Assembly (NCBI GenBank): GCA_964563925.1
Contig: CAZLZD010000006.1
Coordinates: 49,205 to 113,204 of the forward strand
Length of the DNA stretch: 64,000 nucleotides
Direction: 5' to 3'
DNA from: JAUILA01 sp964563925
GTDB lineage: Bacteria > Bacteroidota > Bacteroidia > Cytophagales > Cyclobacteriaceae
The notes below the pieces were generated by a model that saw only the letters and a list, made by a program, of their open reading frames with translations, did not search any database and was not told where the DNA came from. Shown here piece by piece: positions 8,907 through 17,006 of this stretch. Both the position numbers and the translations under genes were made by a program. Each line of letters begins with the position of its first letter. Position 1 is the stretch's first letter.

Positions 8907-10022
8907 CTAGAAGAATTCCCGCATTTTCTCAAAGAAACCTTTTTCATTTCTGCCCGGCTTGGGCTGGAAATTTTCGGAGTCCCGGAGGCTTTCAAGGGCA
9001 GATTTTTCTTCGGCATTCAGTTTTTTGGGTGTCCAGACATTGACATGAATGAGCTGGTCTCCTTTTCCGTATCCGTTGAGGTCGCTGATTCCTTTGCCCC
9101 GCAACCGCAGGATTTTACCACTTTGTGTGCCCTGATCGATTTTGATCCGGACCTTTCCATCGATGGTAGGCACCTCCACGGAAGTACCCAGTGCAGCATC
9201 GACAAAGCTTATGTACAAATCAAACACCACATTGTTTCCTTCCCGCTTCAGGGTGTCATGTTCGGTTTCCTCCACAACGATGAGAAGGTCGCCGGCAGGG
9301 CCACCACCCGGGGCTTCATTGCCTTTGCCTGACATGGACAACTGCATGCCGTCGGCGACGCCTGCAGGTATCTTGATGCTGATCACCTCTTCCTTGGGTA
9401 CAAGCCCTGAGCTGTCCACGCCCGGAGGCCGGTTATCAATCAGTTTACCGCTTCCGTTGCAGGAAGGGCAGGTACTGGTTGAAACCATCTGACCAAGCAT
9501 GGTATTTACTGCTTTGCGCACCTGACCGGTTCCCTGGCAGGTCGGGCAGGTTTTAAAGGTTACGCCATCGGCCGCAACCATACGGTTTACCTTGATCTTT
9601 TTTTCCGCTCCATGAGCGATTTCTTCCAGGTTAAGCTTGAGCTTAATACGCAGATTGGATCCCCGGCGCTGTCTTCTGCGGCCGCCGCCGCCACCCCCAA
9701 AGAAGCTGTCAAACGGACTGTGTCCACCGAAGATGTCGCCAAACTGGCTGAAGATATCCTCCATGTTCATCGACTGTCCTCCGCCGAAGCCGCCTCCGTT
9801 CATTCCGGAATGGCCGAAGCGGTCATATCGCTGCCTTTTCTCCTGATCGCGCAAAACCTCGTAAGCCTCGGCCGCTTCTTTGAATTTTTCTTCCGCTTCC
9901 GGGTCGTTCGGGTTCTTGTCAGGGTGGAATTTGATGGCTACCTTGCGATAGGCCTTCTTGATCTCATCCTGTGAGGCGTTTTTATCTACTCCTAATATCT
10001 CGTAATAATCTCTTTTTGCCAT
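8907..10022 (-). CDS. dnaJ: Chaperone DnaJ lacking one zinc centre
   Basis: Hsp40 co-chaperone that delivers clients to DnaK and stimulates its ATPase; 371 residues. The J domain (1-70) has HPDK at 33-36. A Gly/Phe-rich linker (70-120) follows, then the C-terminal substrate domains. The zinc-finger region keeps only CPTCQGTG (159-166) and CPSCNGSG (185-192), the motifs that make zinc centre II. Motifs 1 and 4, which make centre I, are replaced by AADGVTFKT and DNRPPGVDSSGLVP, with no Cys. The reading frame and flanks are intact, so this is a real family variant and not an error. grpE is 10 bases upstream; dnaK is not in the window. Confidence 0.95.
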   Translation of the reverse strand: MAKRDYYEILGVDKNASQDEIKKAYRKVAIKFHPDKNPNDPEAEEKFKEAAEAYEVLRDQEKRQRYDRFGHSGMNGGGFGGGQSMNMEDIFSQFGDIFGGHSPFDSFFGGGGGGRRRQRRGSNLRIKLKLNLEEIAHGAEKKIKVNRMVAADGVTFKTCPTCQGTGQVRKAVNTMLGQMVSTSTCPSCNGSGKLIDNRPPGVDSSGLVPKEEVISIKIPAGVADGMQLSMSGKGNEAPGGGPAGDLLIVVEETEHDTLKREGNNVVFDLYISFVDAALGTSVEVPTIDGKVRIKIDQGTQSGKILRLRGKGISDLNGYGKGDQLIHVNVWTPKKLNAEEKSALESLRDSENFQPKPGRNEKGFFEKMREFF

Positions 10023-10032
10023 GTTCTCTTTA

Positions 10033-10620
10033 TTAGCTTCCTATCACCACTTTGGCGTAGCGGATCACTTTATCTTTCAGCATGTAGCCCTTCTCAACCA
10101 CATCCACCACTTTACCTTTTAATTTCTTGGAAGGAGCGGGGATTTGGGTTATCGCCTCGTGGAAATCAGGATCAAAGTCAGAACCTTGTCCGGTATCCAT
10201 AGGTTTAAGCCCTTTTTGTTCCAGTGTCTTTTTAAACTTGCCAAAGATCAGATCCAGTCCTTCTTTAATACTGCCACTATCACCACCTTCATCCCCGATG
10301 GATTTGCTGGCTCGTTCAAAATCGTCCAGGACCGGAAGCAAAGCTGACATAAGGTCTTCATTAGCTGTACTGATCAGGTCCAGTTTTTCCTTGGCTGTGC
10401 GGCGGCGGAAATTTTCAAATTCCGAATAAAGGCGGAGGTACTTATCCTTGCTCTCCTGAAGTTCGATCGAGAGCTTATCTATTTCATCGCCGGCAGTGTC
10501 TTCCTTCGGACTCTTATTCTCCTGCGATTCTTTTGCCTGTTCTTCATTCTCCGCAACTGCATTGTCAGAATGTTCCCTGGTCTCTTCTGCCTGGTTTGTT
10601 TCCTTATCTGATTCTTTCAT
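10033..10620 (-). CDS. grpE: Nucleotide exchange factor GrpE
   Basis: Releases ADP from DnaK. 195 residues: an acidic, low-complexity N-terminus (1-45), a long coiled coil (about 48-110), and the C-terminal beta domain with the family motif MLKDKVIRYAKVVI at the end. It precedes dnaJ by 10 bases, forming a grpE-dnaJ heat-shock pair. Upstream lie a -24/-12-like element and a short palindrome, described separately. Confidence 0.95.
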   Translation of the reverse strand: MKESDKETNQAEETREHSDNAVAENEEQAKESQENKSPKEDTAGDEIDKLSIELQESKDKYLRLYSEFENFRRRTAKEKLDLISTANEDLMSALLPVLDDFERASKSIGDEGGDSGSIKEGLDLIFGKFKKTLEQKGLKPMDTGQGSDFDPDFHEAITQIPAPSKKLKGKVVDVVEKGYMLKDKVIRYAKVVIGS

Positions 10621-10683
10621 ATCTCTAATTCAATCAAATTCCTGTTCACGCAGGACATACCATGCCCTGCCGCTTAATGGGGC

Positions 10684-10699
10684 GGCAATTTCTCTGCCA
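10684..10699 (-). promoter_or_regulatory. Sigma-54-like -24/-12 element before grpE
   Basis: On the minus strand TGGCAGAGAAATTGCC matches the invariant GG and GC of the sigma-54 consensus (TGGCAC-N5-TTGC) at the correct 12-base spacing, with nine core positions fitting. The predicted start near 10674 leaves a leader of about 54 bases to the grpE ATG. No TAnnTTTG box is visible in this interval. Confidence 0.4.
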
Positions 10700-10711
10700 A
10701 TCCGCCTATCC

Positions 10712-10724
10712 TGTCAAATTGACA
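10712..10724. promoter_or_regulatory. 13-base palindrome upstream of grpE
   Basis: TGTCAAATTGACA: 6-bp perfect arms (TGTCAA / TTGACA) around one base, directly after the obg stop codon and about 13 bases upstream of the -24-like element. Could be an operator; no known regulator motif is recognised (it is not CIRCE). Confidence 0.35.
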
Positions 10725-11717
10725 TTATTTTGTCAGCATTTTCCACAATGTATCCTTCAATTCCGTCAGTCCGGACTGGGTAACGGCTGAAATAAAGACA
10801 TGCGCAATGCCCCCGGGCAGTTCCTTTTTCACTTCCTCACGAAGTTCTTCATCAAGCAAATCGGATTTGGAGATGGCCAGGAGACGTTGCTTGTCCAGGA
10901 GTTCGGGGTTATATTTCTTTAATTCCTTGAGAAGGATGCTGTACTCATCCGCAATATCCCTGGCATCGGCCGGCACCAGAAAAAGCAGGATCGAATTACG
11001 CTCGATATGCCGGAGAAACCGCGTGCCGAGACCTTTTCCTTCGGCAGCCCCCTCGATAATTCCGGGAATATCGGCGACAACGAAGGACTTAAATTCCCGG
11101 TAGGCCACCACACCAAGGTTCGGGGTCAGGGTGGTAAACGGATAATCGGCGATTTCCGGTTTGGCGGCACTTAATACGGAAAGTAAGGTGGATTTTCCTG
11201 CATTCGGGAATCCAACCAGTCCGACATCGGCCAGTAATTTTAACTCAAGAACCATCCAGACTTCCTGTCCTTCTTCCCCGGGCTGAGCAAACCGGGGTGC
11301 CTGGTTGGTGGAGGTTTTGAAGTTTTCGTTGCCCAGTCCCCCTCTTCCGCCGGGCAGCAGAATTTTTTCCTCTCCTTCTTCGGTAATCTCGAAAAGTTTT
11401 TTGCCGGATTCCGCCTCCCTGGCCACCGTCCCCAGCGGCACTTCCAGAATGATATCCTCGCCGTCGGCCCCCGAACGCCGGCCCCCTTCGCCTGATTTGC
11501 CGTTGCCGGCAATCACATGCTTCTGGTATTTGAGATGGAGGAGCGTCCACAGCTGCGAATTGCCGCGAAGGATGATGTGCCCGCCTCTGCCGCCATTTCC
11601 TCCGTCAGGACCTCCCTTGGGGACATGCTTTTCACGACGAAAATGGACAGACCCTGTTCCCCCGGCGCCGCTCCGGGCACAAAATTTTACATAATCGATA
11701 AAATTTGAGGAAGCCAC
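10725..11717 (-). CDS. obg: Obg-family GTPase
   Basis: Ribosome-associated essential GTPase involved in 50S maturation and stress responses. 330 residues: the glycine-rich Obg fold (1-155, with GGPDGGNGGRGGHI), then the G domain with G1 GFPNAGKST near 167, switch FTTLTPNLGVV, G3 DIPGIIEGA and G4 SKSD. There is no C-terminal OCT domain, so this is the short form. The gene starts 2 bases after adk ends, in an hpt-adk-obg run common in Bacteroidota. Confidence 0.95.
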   Translation of the reverse strand: MASSNFIDYVKFCARSGAGGTGSVHFRREKHVPKGGPDGGNGGRGGHIILRGNSQLWTLLHLKYQKHVIAGNGKSGEGGRRSGADGEDIILEVPLGTVAREAESGKKLFEITEEGEEKILLPGGRGGLGNENFKTSTNQAPRFAQPGEEGQEVWMVLELKLLADVGLVGFPNAGKSTLLSVLSAAKPEIADYPFTTLTPNLGVVAYREFKSFVVADIPGIIEGAAEGKGLGTRFLRHIERNSILLFLVPADARDIADEYSILLKELKKYNPELLDKQRLLAISKSDLLDEELREEVKKELPGGIAHVFISAVTQSGLTELKDTLWKMLTK

Positions 11718-11719
11718 AA

Positions 11720-12307
11720 TCAGGCCTTTTGATCCTCAAAAGATTCGATTACAGCGCAAAGCTGGTCAAAAATCCTGTCAATCGTTCCTACTCCATGGAC
11801 CGGATAGTATTTACCCTGTCCTTTGTAAAACTCCATAACCGGTACGGTCTCATCGAAATAAACCCTGAGACGGTTTTCAATTTTTTCCACACTCTGGTCG
11901 TCAGCCCGGCCTGATTCCTTACCCCGGGATAGCAGGCGTTTTTTCAATTCATTTTCCGGTACATCCAGTGCGATCATCCCGGTAATAGGCGACCCCTTAC
12001 CTTCCAGCAGTTCGTCCAGAGCCCGCGCCTGAGGAACCGTACGTGGAAATCCGTCAAAAATATAGCCTTCGACCCCTTCAGTTTCCTTGATCTTCTCATC
12101 GACCATCCCGATAACCACCTGATCAGGAACCAGGTTGCCTTCGTCCATGTAGTGACGGGCAAGCTTGCCAAGTTCGGTTCCTTCATTCAGGTGTTTCCTG
12201 AACAAGTCTCCGGTTGAGATATGGGTAAGGTTGTATTTTTCAATGAGTTTTTCCGACTGCGTTCCTTTGCCCGCACCGGGAGGTCCAAATAATACGATAT
12301 TCAACAT
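11720..12307 (-). CDS. adk: Adenylate kinase, short-lid form
   Basis: Catalyses ATP + AMP to 2 ADP. 195 residues. The P-loop GPPGAGKGTQ is at 7-16; the AMP site includes STGDLFR and FDGFPRT. The lid is short (GKESGRADD) with no zinc-binding cysteines. It lies 28 bases downstream of hpt and 2 bases upstream of obg. Confidence 0.97.
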   Translation of the reverse strand: MLNIVLFGPPGAGKGTQSEKLIEKYNLTHISTGDLFRKHLNEGTELGKLARHYMDEGNLVPDQVVIGMVDEKIKETEGVEGYIFDGFPRTVPQARALDELLEGKGSPITGMIALDVPENELKKRLLSRGKESGRADDQSVEKIENRLRVYFDETVPVMEFYKGQGKYYPVHGVGTIDRIFDQLCAVIESFEDQKA

Positions 12308-12335
12308 GAAGATTAATTTTTCAATGTGATACAGC

Positions 12336-12860
12336 TCATTTAAGCTGATAGATATCTTTTAAATTTCTGCCCAGGCCTTCATAATCCAGCCCGTATCCCA
12401 CCACAAATGCGTCAGGTATATCGAAACCGACGTATTTGATCCTGTCCTGAATTTCCGGATTACGTGGTTTTCGCAGCAGGGAAACGATCTCAACCGAGCT
12501 TGCTCCCAGGTCTTCAACCAATTCAATCATTTTTGTGATCGTCTGTCCGGTGTCCACAATATCCTCCAGGATCAGAATATCCTGGTTAAAAATATTTTCA
12601 TTCAGCCCGATCAGTTGCTTCACATTTCCCGAACTTTCCATTTCCCGGTAAGATGCTACTTTAATAAAGGTGATCCGGACATTGCGCCCCAATTCCCTGA
12701 TCAGGTCTGCCGCAAAGATAAACGATCCGTTCAGGACCGCCACCACCAGGGGGTCACGGTGTTTGTAATCACGTTTGATCGTCCGCCCCAATCGCCTGAC
12801 AGCCTTTCGGATTTCCTCATCGGTGAGGAATTTTTGAAATTTTTTATCTCGAATGACCAT
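12336..12860 (-). CDS. hpt: Hypoxanthine phosphoribosyltransferase
   Basis: Purine salvage: transfers ribose-5-phosphate from PRPP to hypoxanthine or guanine. 174 residues. PRPP-binding motif ILEDIVDTGQT near 96-106, preceded by the LNGSFIFAADL loop, with the family C-terminal FVVGYGLDYEGLGRNL. First gene of the hpt-adk-obg run, with a perfect TAnnTTTG box just upstream. Confidence 0.96.
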   Translation of the reverse strand: MVIRDKKFQKFLTDEEIRKAVRRLGRTIKRDYKHRDPLVVAVLNGSFIFAADLIRELGRNVRITFIKVASYREMESSGNVKQLIGLNENIFNQDILILEDIVDTGQTITKMIELVEDLGASSVEIVSLLRKPRNPEIQDRIKYVGFDIPDAFVVGYGLDYEGLGRNLKDIYQLK

Positions 12861-12889
12861 CGAACGGATTAAGCGTCAGGTTCAGCCTG

Positions 12890-12897
12890 CAAATATA
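12890..12897 (-). promoter_or_regulatory. -7 box of the hpt-adk-obg promoter
   Basis: Minus strand TATATTTG, a perfect TAnnTTTG box. The transcript would start near 12886, about 25 bases before the hpt ATG. The -33 element is poor (TTC, 21 bases upstream). Confidence 0.5.
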
Positions 12898-12921
12898 AGG
12901 ATATTTCTCAAACGGGATGAA

Positions 12922-13833
12922 TCACAACGTCTTCATCAGGTGGGTATACAGGGCGTGCATGGATTCGATATCTGCCTTATGAACTTTCTCATTCGGAGAA
13001 TGTACATTTTGTTCGGCTGCACCGATGAAACACCAGTCAATCGGATAGGCTGACTGTTGTAATTCACGTCCGTCGCTTGATCCGGACCCTTCCACTTCAA
13101 GCTGATAATCAAGTCCTGCCGAGTCACATTCTCCGATAATCCTGTCTATAAAACTCCGTCGCGGGATGTTGCGGTCTCTCATGGACACCGCCGCCCCTTT
13201 GCCTGGTCGTACGCCTTCCGTAATCCAGGTGATATCGGAAATCAGGGCCTGGCGTACGGCAAATTCCTCGTACATGAACCGGGCAAGAAAGGGGACCGAC
13301 CCGCCGCCATGCTCCTCCCAGGTGCTGAAAAGGATCATTCCGTTTTCCAGTGTTTCTGCCACTTTCAGGGCATTGTACACGCCCAAACGATTATCCAGGC
13401 TGCATGAGGTGATGTAGCTCGCCGTCTCACGATAGTCACATTTGAAGGTAAGTGTGGTGCCCCGTTCAATGCCGCGGGCAAATTCATAGGAGAGCTGTCC
13501 GTCGTCTGTCTTCAGCGTACATTCGATGGGGCCGAGCCGGTCTTCACCGGTGAGGACATACCCGGTTTCGGTGTCCGGCCCCCCGATCGGAACCAGCTGA
13601 TCCTGATACCTGACTGTGAAGCCAACGGTATCCATGTGGGCAAATATGGCCGTACGGGGTTTACCGAAGACAAGAACCAGGCAATCCATAAACTCAGGGC
13701 CTGAATAAACCACAGGCGTGGTTTTCCATTGGGAAGCATTCTCCCGGATATACTGCTGCAGAAAATGGAATACCGGCTGTTCGCTTCCTGAAGGGGCATG
13801 AATCCGGCACAAATCCTTTAAAAGCTTTGTCAT
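12922..13833 (-). CDS. M42-like metallopeptidase
   Basis: Likely zinc aminopeptidase or deblocking peptidase, 303 residues, cytoplasmic (no signal peptide). The metal-site motifs of the M42/M28 clan are visible in order: AHMDTVG near 65, SCSLDNRLG near 145, EEHGG near 171, SDITW near 197, and the C-terminal VHSPNEKVHKADIESM. At about 300 residues it is somewhat short for M42 (~350), mostly from a reduced lid domain. It lies 61 bases upstream of hpt on the same strand, but hpt has its own -7 box. Specificity cannot be read from sequence. Confidence 0.8.
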   Translation of the reverse strand: MTKLLKDLCRIHAPSGSEQPVFHFLQQYIRENASQWKTTPVVYSGPEFMDCLVLVFGKPRTAIFAHMDTVGFTVRYQDQLVPIGGPDTETGYVLTGEDRLGPIECTLKTDDGQLSYEFARGIERGTTLTFKCDYRETASYITSCSLDNRLGVYNALKVAETLENGMILFSTWEEHGGGSVPFLARFMYEEFAVRQALISDITWITEGVRPGKGAAVSMRDRNIPRRSFIDRIIGECDSAGLDYQLEVEGSGSSDGRELQQSAYPIDWCFIGAAEQNVHSPNEKVHKADIESMHALYTHLMKTL

Positions 13834-13933
13834 GCGATTGGACTTTCTTTGGTCTTCTGTTTTTCGATTCTCTTTATTTTCTATATTTACCGATTGAAAA
13901 GAAGAACACGCTTATTGTTAAGGCACTTTTTTA

Positions 13934-14578
13934 ATGACCCACATCCTTGACCAACGCCCTTCCATTCTCGATCAGTATCTCTATGAATTGAGGCACAAAG
14001 ATATTCAAAAGGAGAAAGCAAGGTTCAGATATAATCTAAAAAGAATCGGCGTTTTGATGGCCATGGAAATCTCACGTCATCTGCAATACGACGAAACGGA
14101 GATCGTTACGCCCCTGGGTGTAAAGAAGGGGAGGAGGCTTGCTGATCCGCCGGTGCTCGTGAATATACTGAGAGCCGGACAACCACTTATGGAAGGGTTT
14201 CAGGAAGTATTTTCTGGGAGTGAATGCGGGTTTATAGGAGCCTTTCGGGCGGAGTCGGACACCGGCCGGCCGGAAGTGATGATGCATTATCACGCCATTC
14301 CTGATCTGAACGGACGAACCGTGATCGTCGTAGACCCCATGCTTGCCACAGGTAATTCCATGGTAAGTACACTCAGGGAACTGAGTGGACGAGGGGCGTC
14401 GGTGCTTCATCTGGCAAGTGTGGTGGCGGCACCGGAAGGTATTCGTTATATCCAGGATAATTTTCCCGGATATGACTCACTGTGGATTGCTTCCCTGGAT
14501 GACAGACTTAATAAACAAGCCTATATTGTGCCCGGATTGGGTGATGCCGGAGACCTTTCTTACGGCATAAAGCTATAA
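13934..14578 (+). CDS. upp: Uracil phosphoribosyltransferase
   Basis: Pyrimidine salvage: uracil + PRPP to UMP. 214 residues. The PRPP loop is VVDPMLATGNSM near 135-146; the uracil-binding C-terminus contains GLGDAGDLSYG. It is divergent from the M42 gene. The upstream 100 bases hold TATATTTA at 13882-13889 (7 of 8 to the -7 box) without a clear -33. The antiporter gene starts 3 bases after the stop. Confidence 0.96.
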   Translation: MTHILDQRPSILDQYLYELRHKDIQKEKARFRYNLKRIGVLMAMEISRHLQYDETEIVTPLGVKKGRRLADPPVLVNILRAGQPLMEGFQEVFSGSECGFIGAFRAESDTGRPEVMMHYHAIPDLNGRTVIVVDPMLATGNSMVSTLRELSGRGASVLHLASVVAAPEGIRYIQDNFPGYDSLWIASLDDRLNKQAYIVPGLGDAGDLSYGIKL

Positions 14579-14581
14579 AAT

Positions 14582-15529
14582 ATGTTAATGACACTTGGTA
14601 TGCTGTTGGTAGGTCTGGTAATTCTCATAATGGGGGGAGAATTACTCGTACGCGGATCCACCAGCATCGCCCTGAAGGCAAAGATTTCTCCCCTGGTCGT
14701 GGGCCTCACTATTGTGGCCTTCGGAACTTCGGCTCCTGAATTACTGATCTCCATCAAGGCGGCTCTCGCCGGAAGCCCGGATATGACGATGGGCAATGTG
14801 GTGGGTTCCAATATTTGCAACCTGGCACTGGTGCTGGGCCTGACTGCCGTAATTGGTCCTATTAATGTAAATACAGACAGCATTAAAATCGACTGGCCGG
14901 TAGCGATGGGCAGTTCGCTGCTGCTTTATTTTATGCTTCGTGCGGTAAGCCCTTCCCTGACCTGGCTGCATGGCCTGCTGTTTATTCTCCTTCTGGCAGG
15001 CTATACCATATTTATTGTAAGAAAGTCCCGGAAGGAGACAAAGGCCCAGATGATGAAGGAGGTGGACCTCCCGGCGGCCAGCAACAGTCCGGTTAAAGAT
15101 ATTCTGTATATCCTGCTCGGTTGTGTGGGGTTGTATTTTGGTGCCGACTGGTTTGTGGGTGCAGCCCGGAACCTGGCCCTGGACCTGGGGGTGAGCGAAC
15201 GCGTGATTGGCATTACGGTCCTGGCGCTCGGCACGTCACTGCCTGAGCTGGTTACAGCGGTGGTTGCCTCGGTGAAAGGGGAGACCGACCTGGCCGTTGG
15301 AAATCTGATTGGTTCCAATATTTTTAATATTCTTTCCATACTTGGAATTACCAGTATGATCACCCGTATCGATGTCAGCAGTGAAATCATCAATTATGAC
15401 CTCATTGCCATGATCTTCATCACGTTGCTGGTATTACCTTTAATGTTATATAAAAGACGATTGGGAAAACTTTCAGGTACTATTTTGTTGTTGGTATATG
15501 TGTACTATACCTATTCGGTGGTAATGTAG
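14582..15529 (+). CDS. Calcium/sodium antiporter (CaCA family)
   Basis: Inner-membrane cation exchanger of the YrbG/NCX type, 315 residues, about ten helices. The two inverted alpha repeats are clear: VAFGTSAPELLISI with GNVVGSNICN (about residues 43-80), and LALGTSLPELVTAV with GNLIGSNIFN (about 213-250). A hydrophilic loop (about 140-165) separates the halves. It follows upp closely and is followed 10 bases later by a small membrane protein gene. Confidence 0.93.
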   Translation: MLMTLGMLLVGLVILIMGGELLVRGSTSIALKAKISPLVVGLTIVAFGTSAPELLISIKAALAGSPDMTMGNVVGSNICNLALVLGLTAVIGPINVNTDSIKIDWPVAMGSSLLLYFMLRAVSPSLTWLHGLLFILLLAGYTIFIVRKSRKETKAQMMKEVDLPAASNSPVKDILYILLGCVGLYFGADWFVGAARNLALDLGVSERVIGITVLALGTSLPELVTAVVASVKGETDLAVGNLIGSNIFNILSILGITSMITRIDVSSEIINYDLIAMIFITLLVLPLMLYKRRLGKLSGTILLLVYVYYTYSVVM

Positions 15530-15539
15530 CCCAACCCAT

Positions 15540-15992
15540 ATGATCTGGAAATTTTTATCGATCGTATTGCTGACGATGCTGAAGTTTATTGCTGGTCCCA
15601 CTCTGGGGTATGCCAGCGGCTTCTCCCTTTTCATGACCATTCTGATAACGGTTACGGGTATGATGTGCAGCGTTCTTCTGTTTACTTTTCTGGGAAACCT
15701 GTTCAAAAGGAAGGTACTCGACCGGTGGTTTGTACGACGGAAAAAATTCACCAGCAGGAACCGGCGGTTTATCAAAGTCTGGAAGAAATACGGGCTGAAC
15801 GGGGTTGCTTTTCTCACCCCGTTGATTTTCACGCCTATCGGTGGTACCCTGCTGCTGACCAGCTTCGGGAGTCCGCGCCGGAAAATCCTGCTTTCAATGT
15901 TCCTGAGTGCAGTATTCTGGGCGGTGATCTTTTCCACCATCATTCATGTTTTCGGGGATCAGGTGTTGCCTGAATTCCTGCGAAGTACCTGA
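15540..15992 (+). CDS. Small integral membrane protein, unknown
   Basis: 150 residues with four hydrophobic segments (about 3-25, 30-52, 88-110, 118-142) and a strongly basic cytoplasmic stretch between the second and third (about 55-78, rich in Arg/Lys). The pattern, with a Gly/Pro-containing segment TPIGGTLLLTSFG, recalls small-multidrug-export or DedA-like proteins, but I do not recognise a family with confidence. Last gene of the upp run; its stop abuts the convergent serine dehydratase gene. Confidence 0.65.
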   Translation: MIWKFLSIVLLTMLKFIAGPTLGYASGFSLFMTILITVTGMMCSVLLFTFLGNLFKRKVLDRWFVRRKKFTSRNRRFIKVWKKYGLNGVAFLTPLIFTPIGGTLLLTSFGSPRRKILLSMFLSAVFWAVIFSTIIHVFGDQVLPEFLRST

Positions 15993-16904
15993 TCAGTCTT
16001 CCGGCTGGTCCTCATCGGGCAGGACCTCGATGTTTTCTATCAGCACCTGGCTTGATATACGTTTGCCGGTAGGGGTGGCGGCAAGACCGCCCATGGCTGT
16101 TTCCTTATACCTTGCTTCCATACTCTGCCCCACTTCACCCATGGCATCCACGCATTCATCTACCGGAATGACCGCATCCACCTGGCTCAGGGATATCTGG
16201 GCCGAGGAGTAGGCAATGGCAGCTGCACTTGCATTGCGGACAACACAGGGGACTTCCACGAGCCCGGCTACCGGATCACAAACAAGTCCGAGGGTGCACT
16301 GAATGGTAATTGCCACGGCGTTAAATACCTGGTCTATACTGCCTCCAAGGCAGAAAACAATGGCCCCGGAGGCCATCGCTGCTGCGCTGCCGGTTTCGGC
16401 CTGGCATCCGCCTACCGCACCGGCCAGCGAGGCCCGCTTTTCGATAATCAGGGCGATGCCGGCACCTACCAGTAACCCGTCAATGATCGTTTGATCATCG
16501 GTGCCGTGAATTTCCTGGAGGGTTACGAGCGTCCCCGGGAGAATGCCGGATGCCCCCGCGGTCGGGGCCGCCACGATCCGGCCCATGCAGGAATTTACTT
16601 CCTTGGCAGCGAGTGCCCGGGCAATAAGCTGCTGGAATTCGGAAGAGAGCACAGTGTGCTCTGACTGGAAGACCTTTTTTGCCCCGTTGTTGATCATACC
16701 GGAACGGCTGGTCATTTCTTCGTTGAGGCCGGTCTGTACGGCTTCTTTCATCACGGTGAAGGCTTCCCTGAGTTTGGAATAAATGAACTCGCGGTCGTGC
16801 CCTTTCTCGTGTGCCTCGTATTCAATCACGGGTTCCGTGAGGGGGACGTTATGTTCCTCACAGTAAGCCTTCCACGCATTGAAATCCTTGAAATTAAATG
16901 CCAT
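15993..16904 (-). CDS. sdaA: L-serine dehydratase, iron-sulfur type, alpha domain
   Basis: Deaminates L-serine to pyruvate with a [4Fe-4S] cluster. About 303 residues from the ATG at 16904, preferred over 16922 because it sits just after a perfect -7 box. The cluster cysteines appear as VNSCMGRIVAAPTAGA, VGGCQAETGSA and LVCDPVAGLVEVPC. Only the alpha domain is present: the ~150-residue beta domain found in the fused enzyme or in a partner gene is absent here, so a separate beta subunit elsewhere is expected. Confidence 0.88.
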   Translation of the reverse strand: MAFNFKDFNAWKAYCEEHNVPLTEPVIEYEAHEKGHDREFIYSKLREAFTVMKEAVQTGLNEEMTSRSGMINNGAKKVFQSEHTVLSSEFQQLIARALAAKEVNSCMGRIVAAPTAGASGILPGTLVTLQEIHGTDDQTIIDGLLVGAGIALIIEKRASLAGAVGGCQAETGSAAAMASGAIVFCLGGSIDQVFNAVAITIQCTLGLVCDPVAGLVEVPCVVRNASAAAIAYSSAQISLSQVDAVIPVDECVDAMGEVGQSMEARYKETAMGGLAATPTGKRISSQVLIENIEVLPDEDQPED

Positions 16905-16919
16905 TGGTTTCCTTTTTTG

Positions 16920-16927
16920 CAAAGGTA
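16920..16927 (-). promoter_or_regulatory. -7 box of the serine dehydratase promoter
   Basis: Minus strand TACCTTTG, a perfect TAnnTTTG box, ending 15 bases before the ATG. The -33 region coincides with the T-run of the rho terminator, so terminator and promoter overlap. Confidence 0.5.
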
Positions 16928-16943
16928 GCGAAATGGAAAGGGC

Positions 16944-16981
16944 AAAAAAAACCCTGTAGCCACACGAAGGTCGCTACAGGG
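16944..16981 (-). terminator. Intrinsic terminator of rho
   Basis: Minus strand: 9-bp perfect stem CCCTGTAGC / GCTACAGGG (16952-16960 with 16973-16981), 12-base loop, followed by eight T. It begins 26 bases after the rho stop. Confidence 0.9.
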
Positions 16982-17006
16982 AATGATGATTGACGCCCGT
17001 GGCGTA

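Noticed and set aside
10669..10686. Hairpin GCCGC / GCGGC after obg as a terminator
   Set aside because: No T-run on the minus strand and it overlaps the grpE promoter candidate.
13882..13889. TATATTTA as the upp promoter
   Set aside because: One mismatch and no -33 element within 17-23 bases; kept only as a remark.
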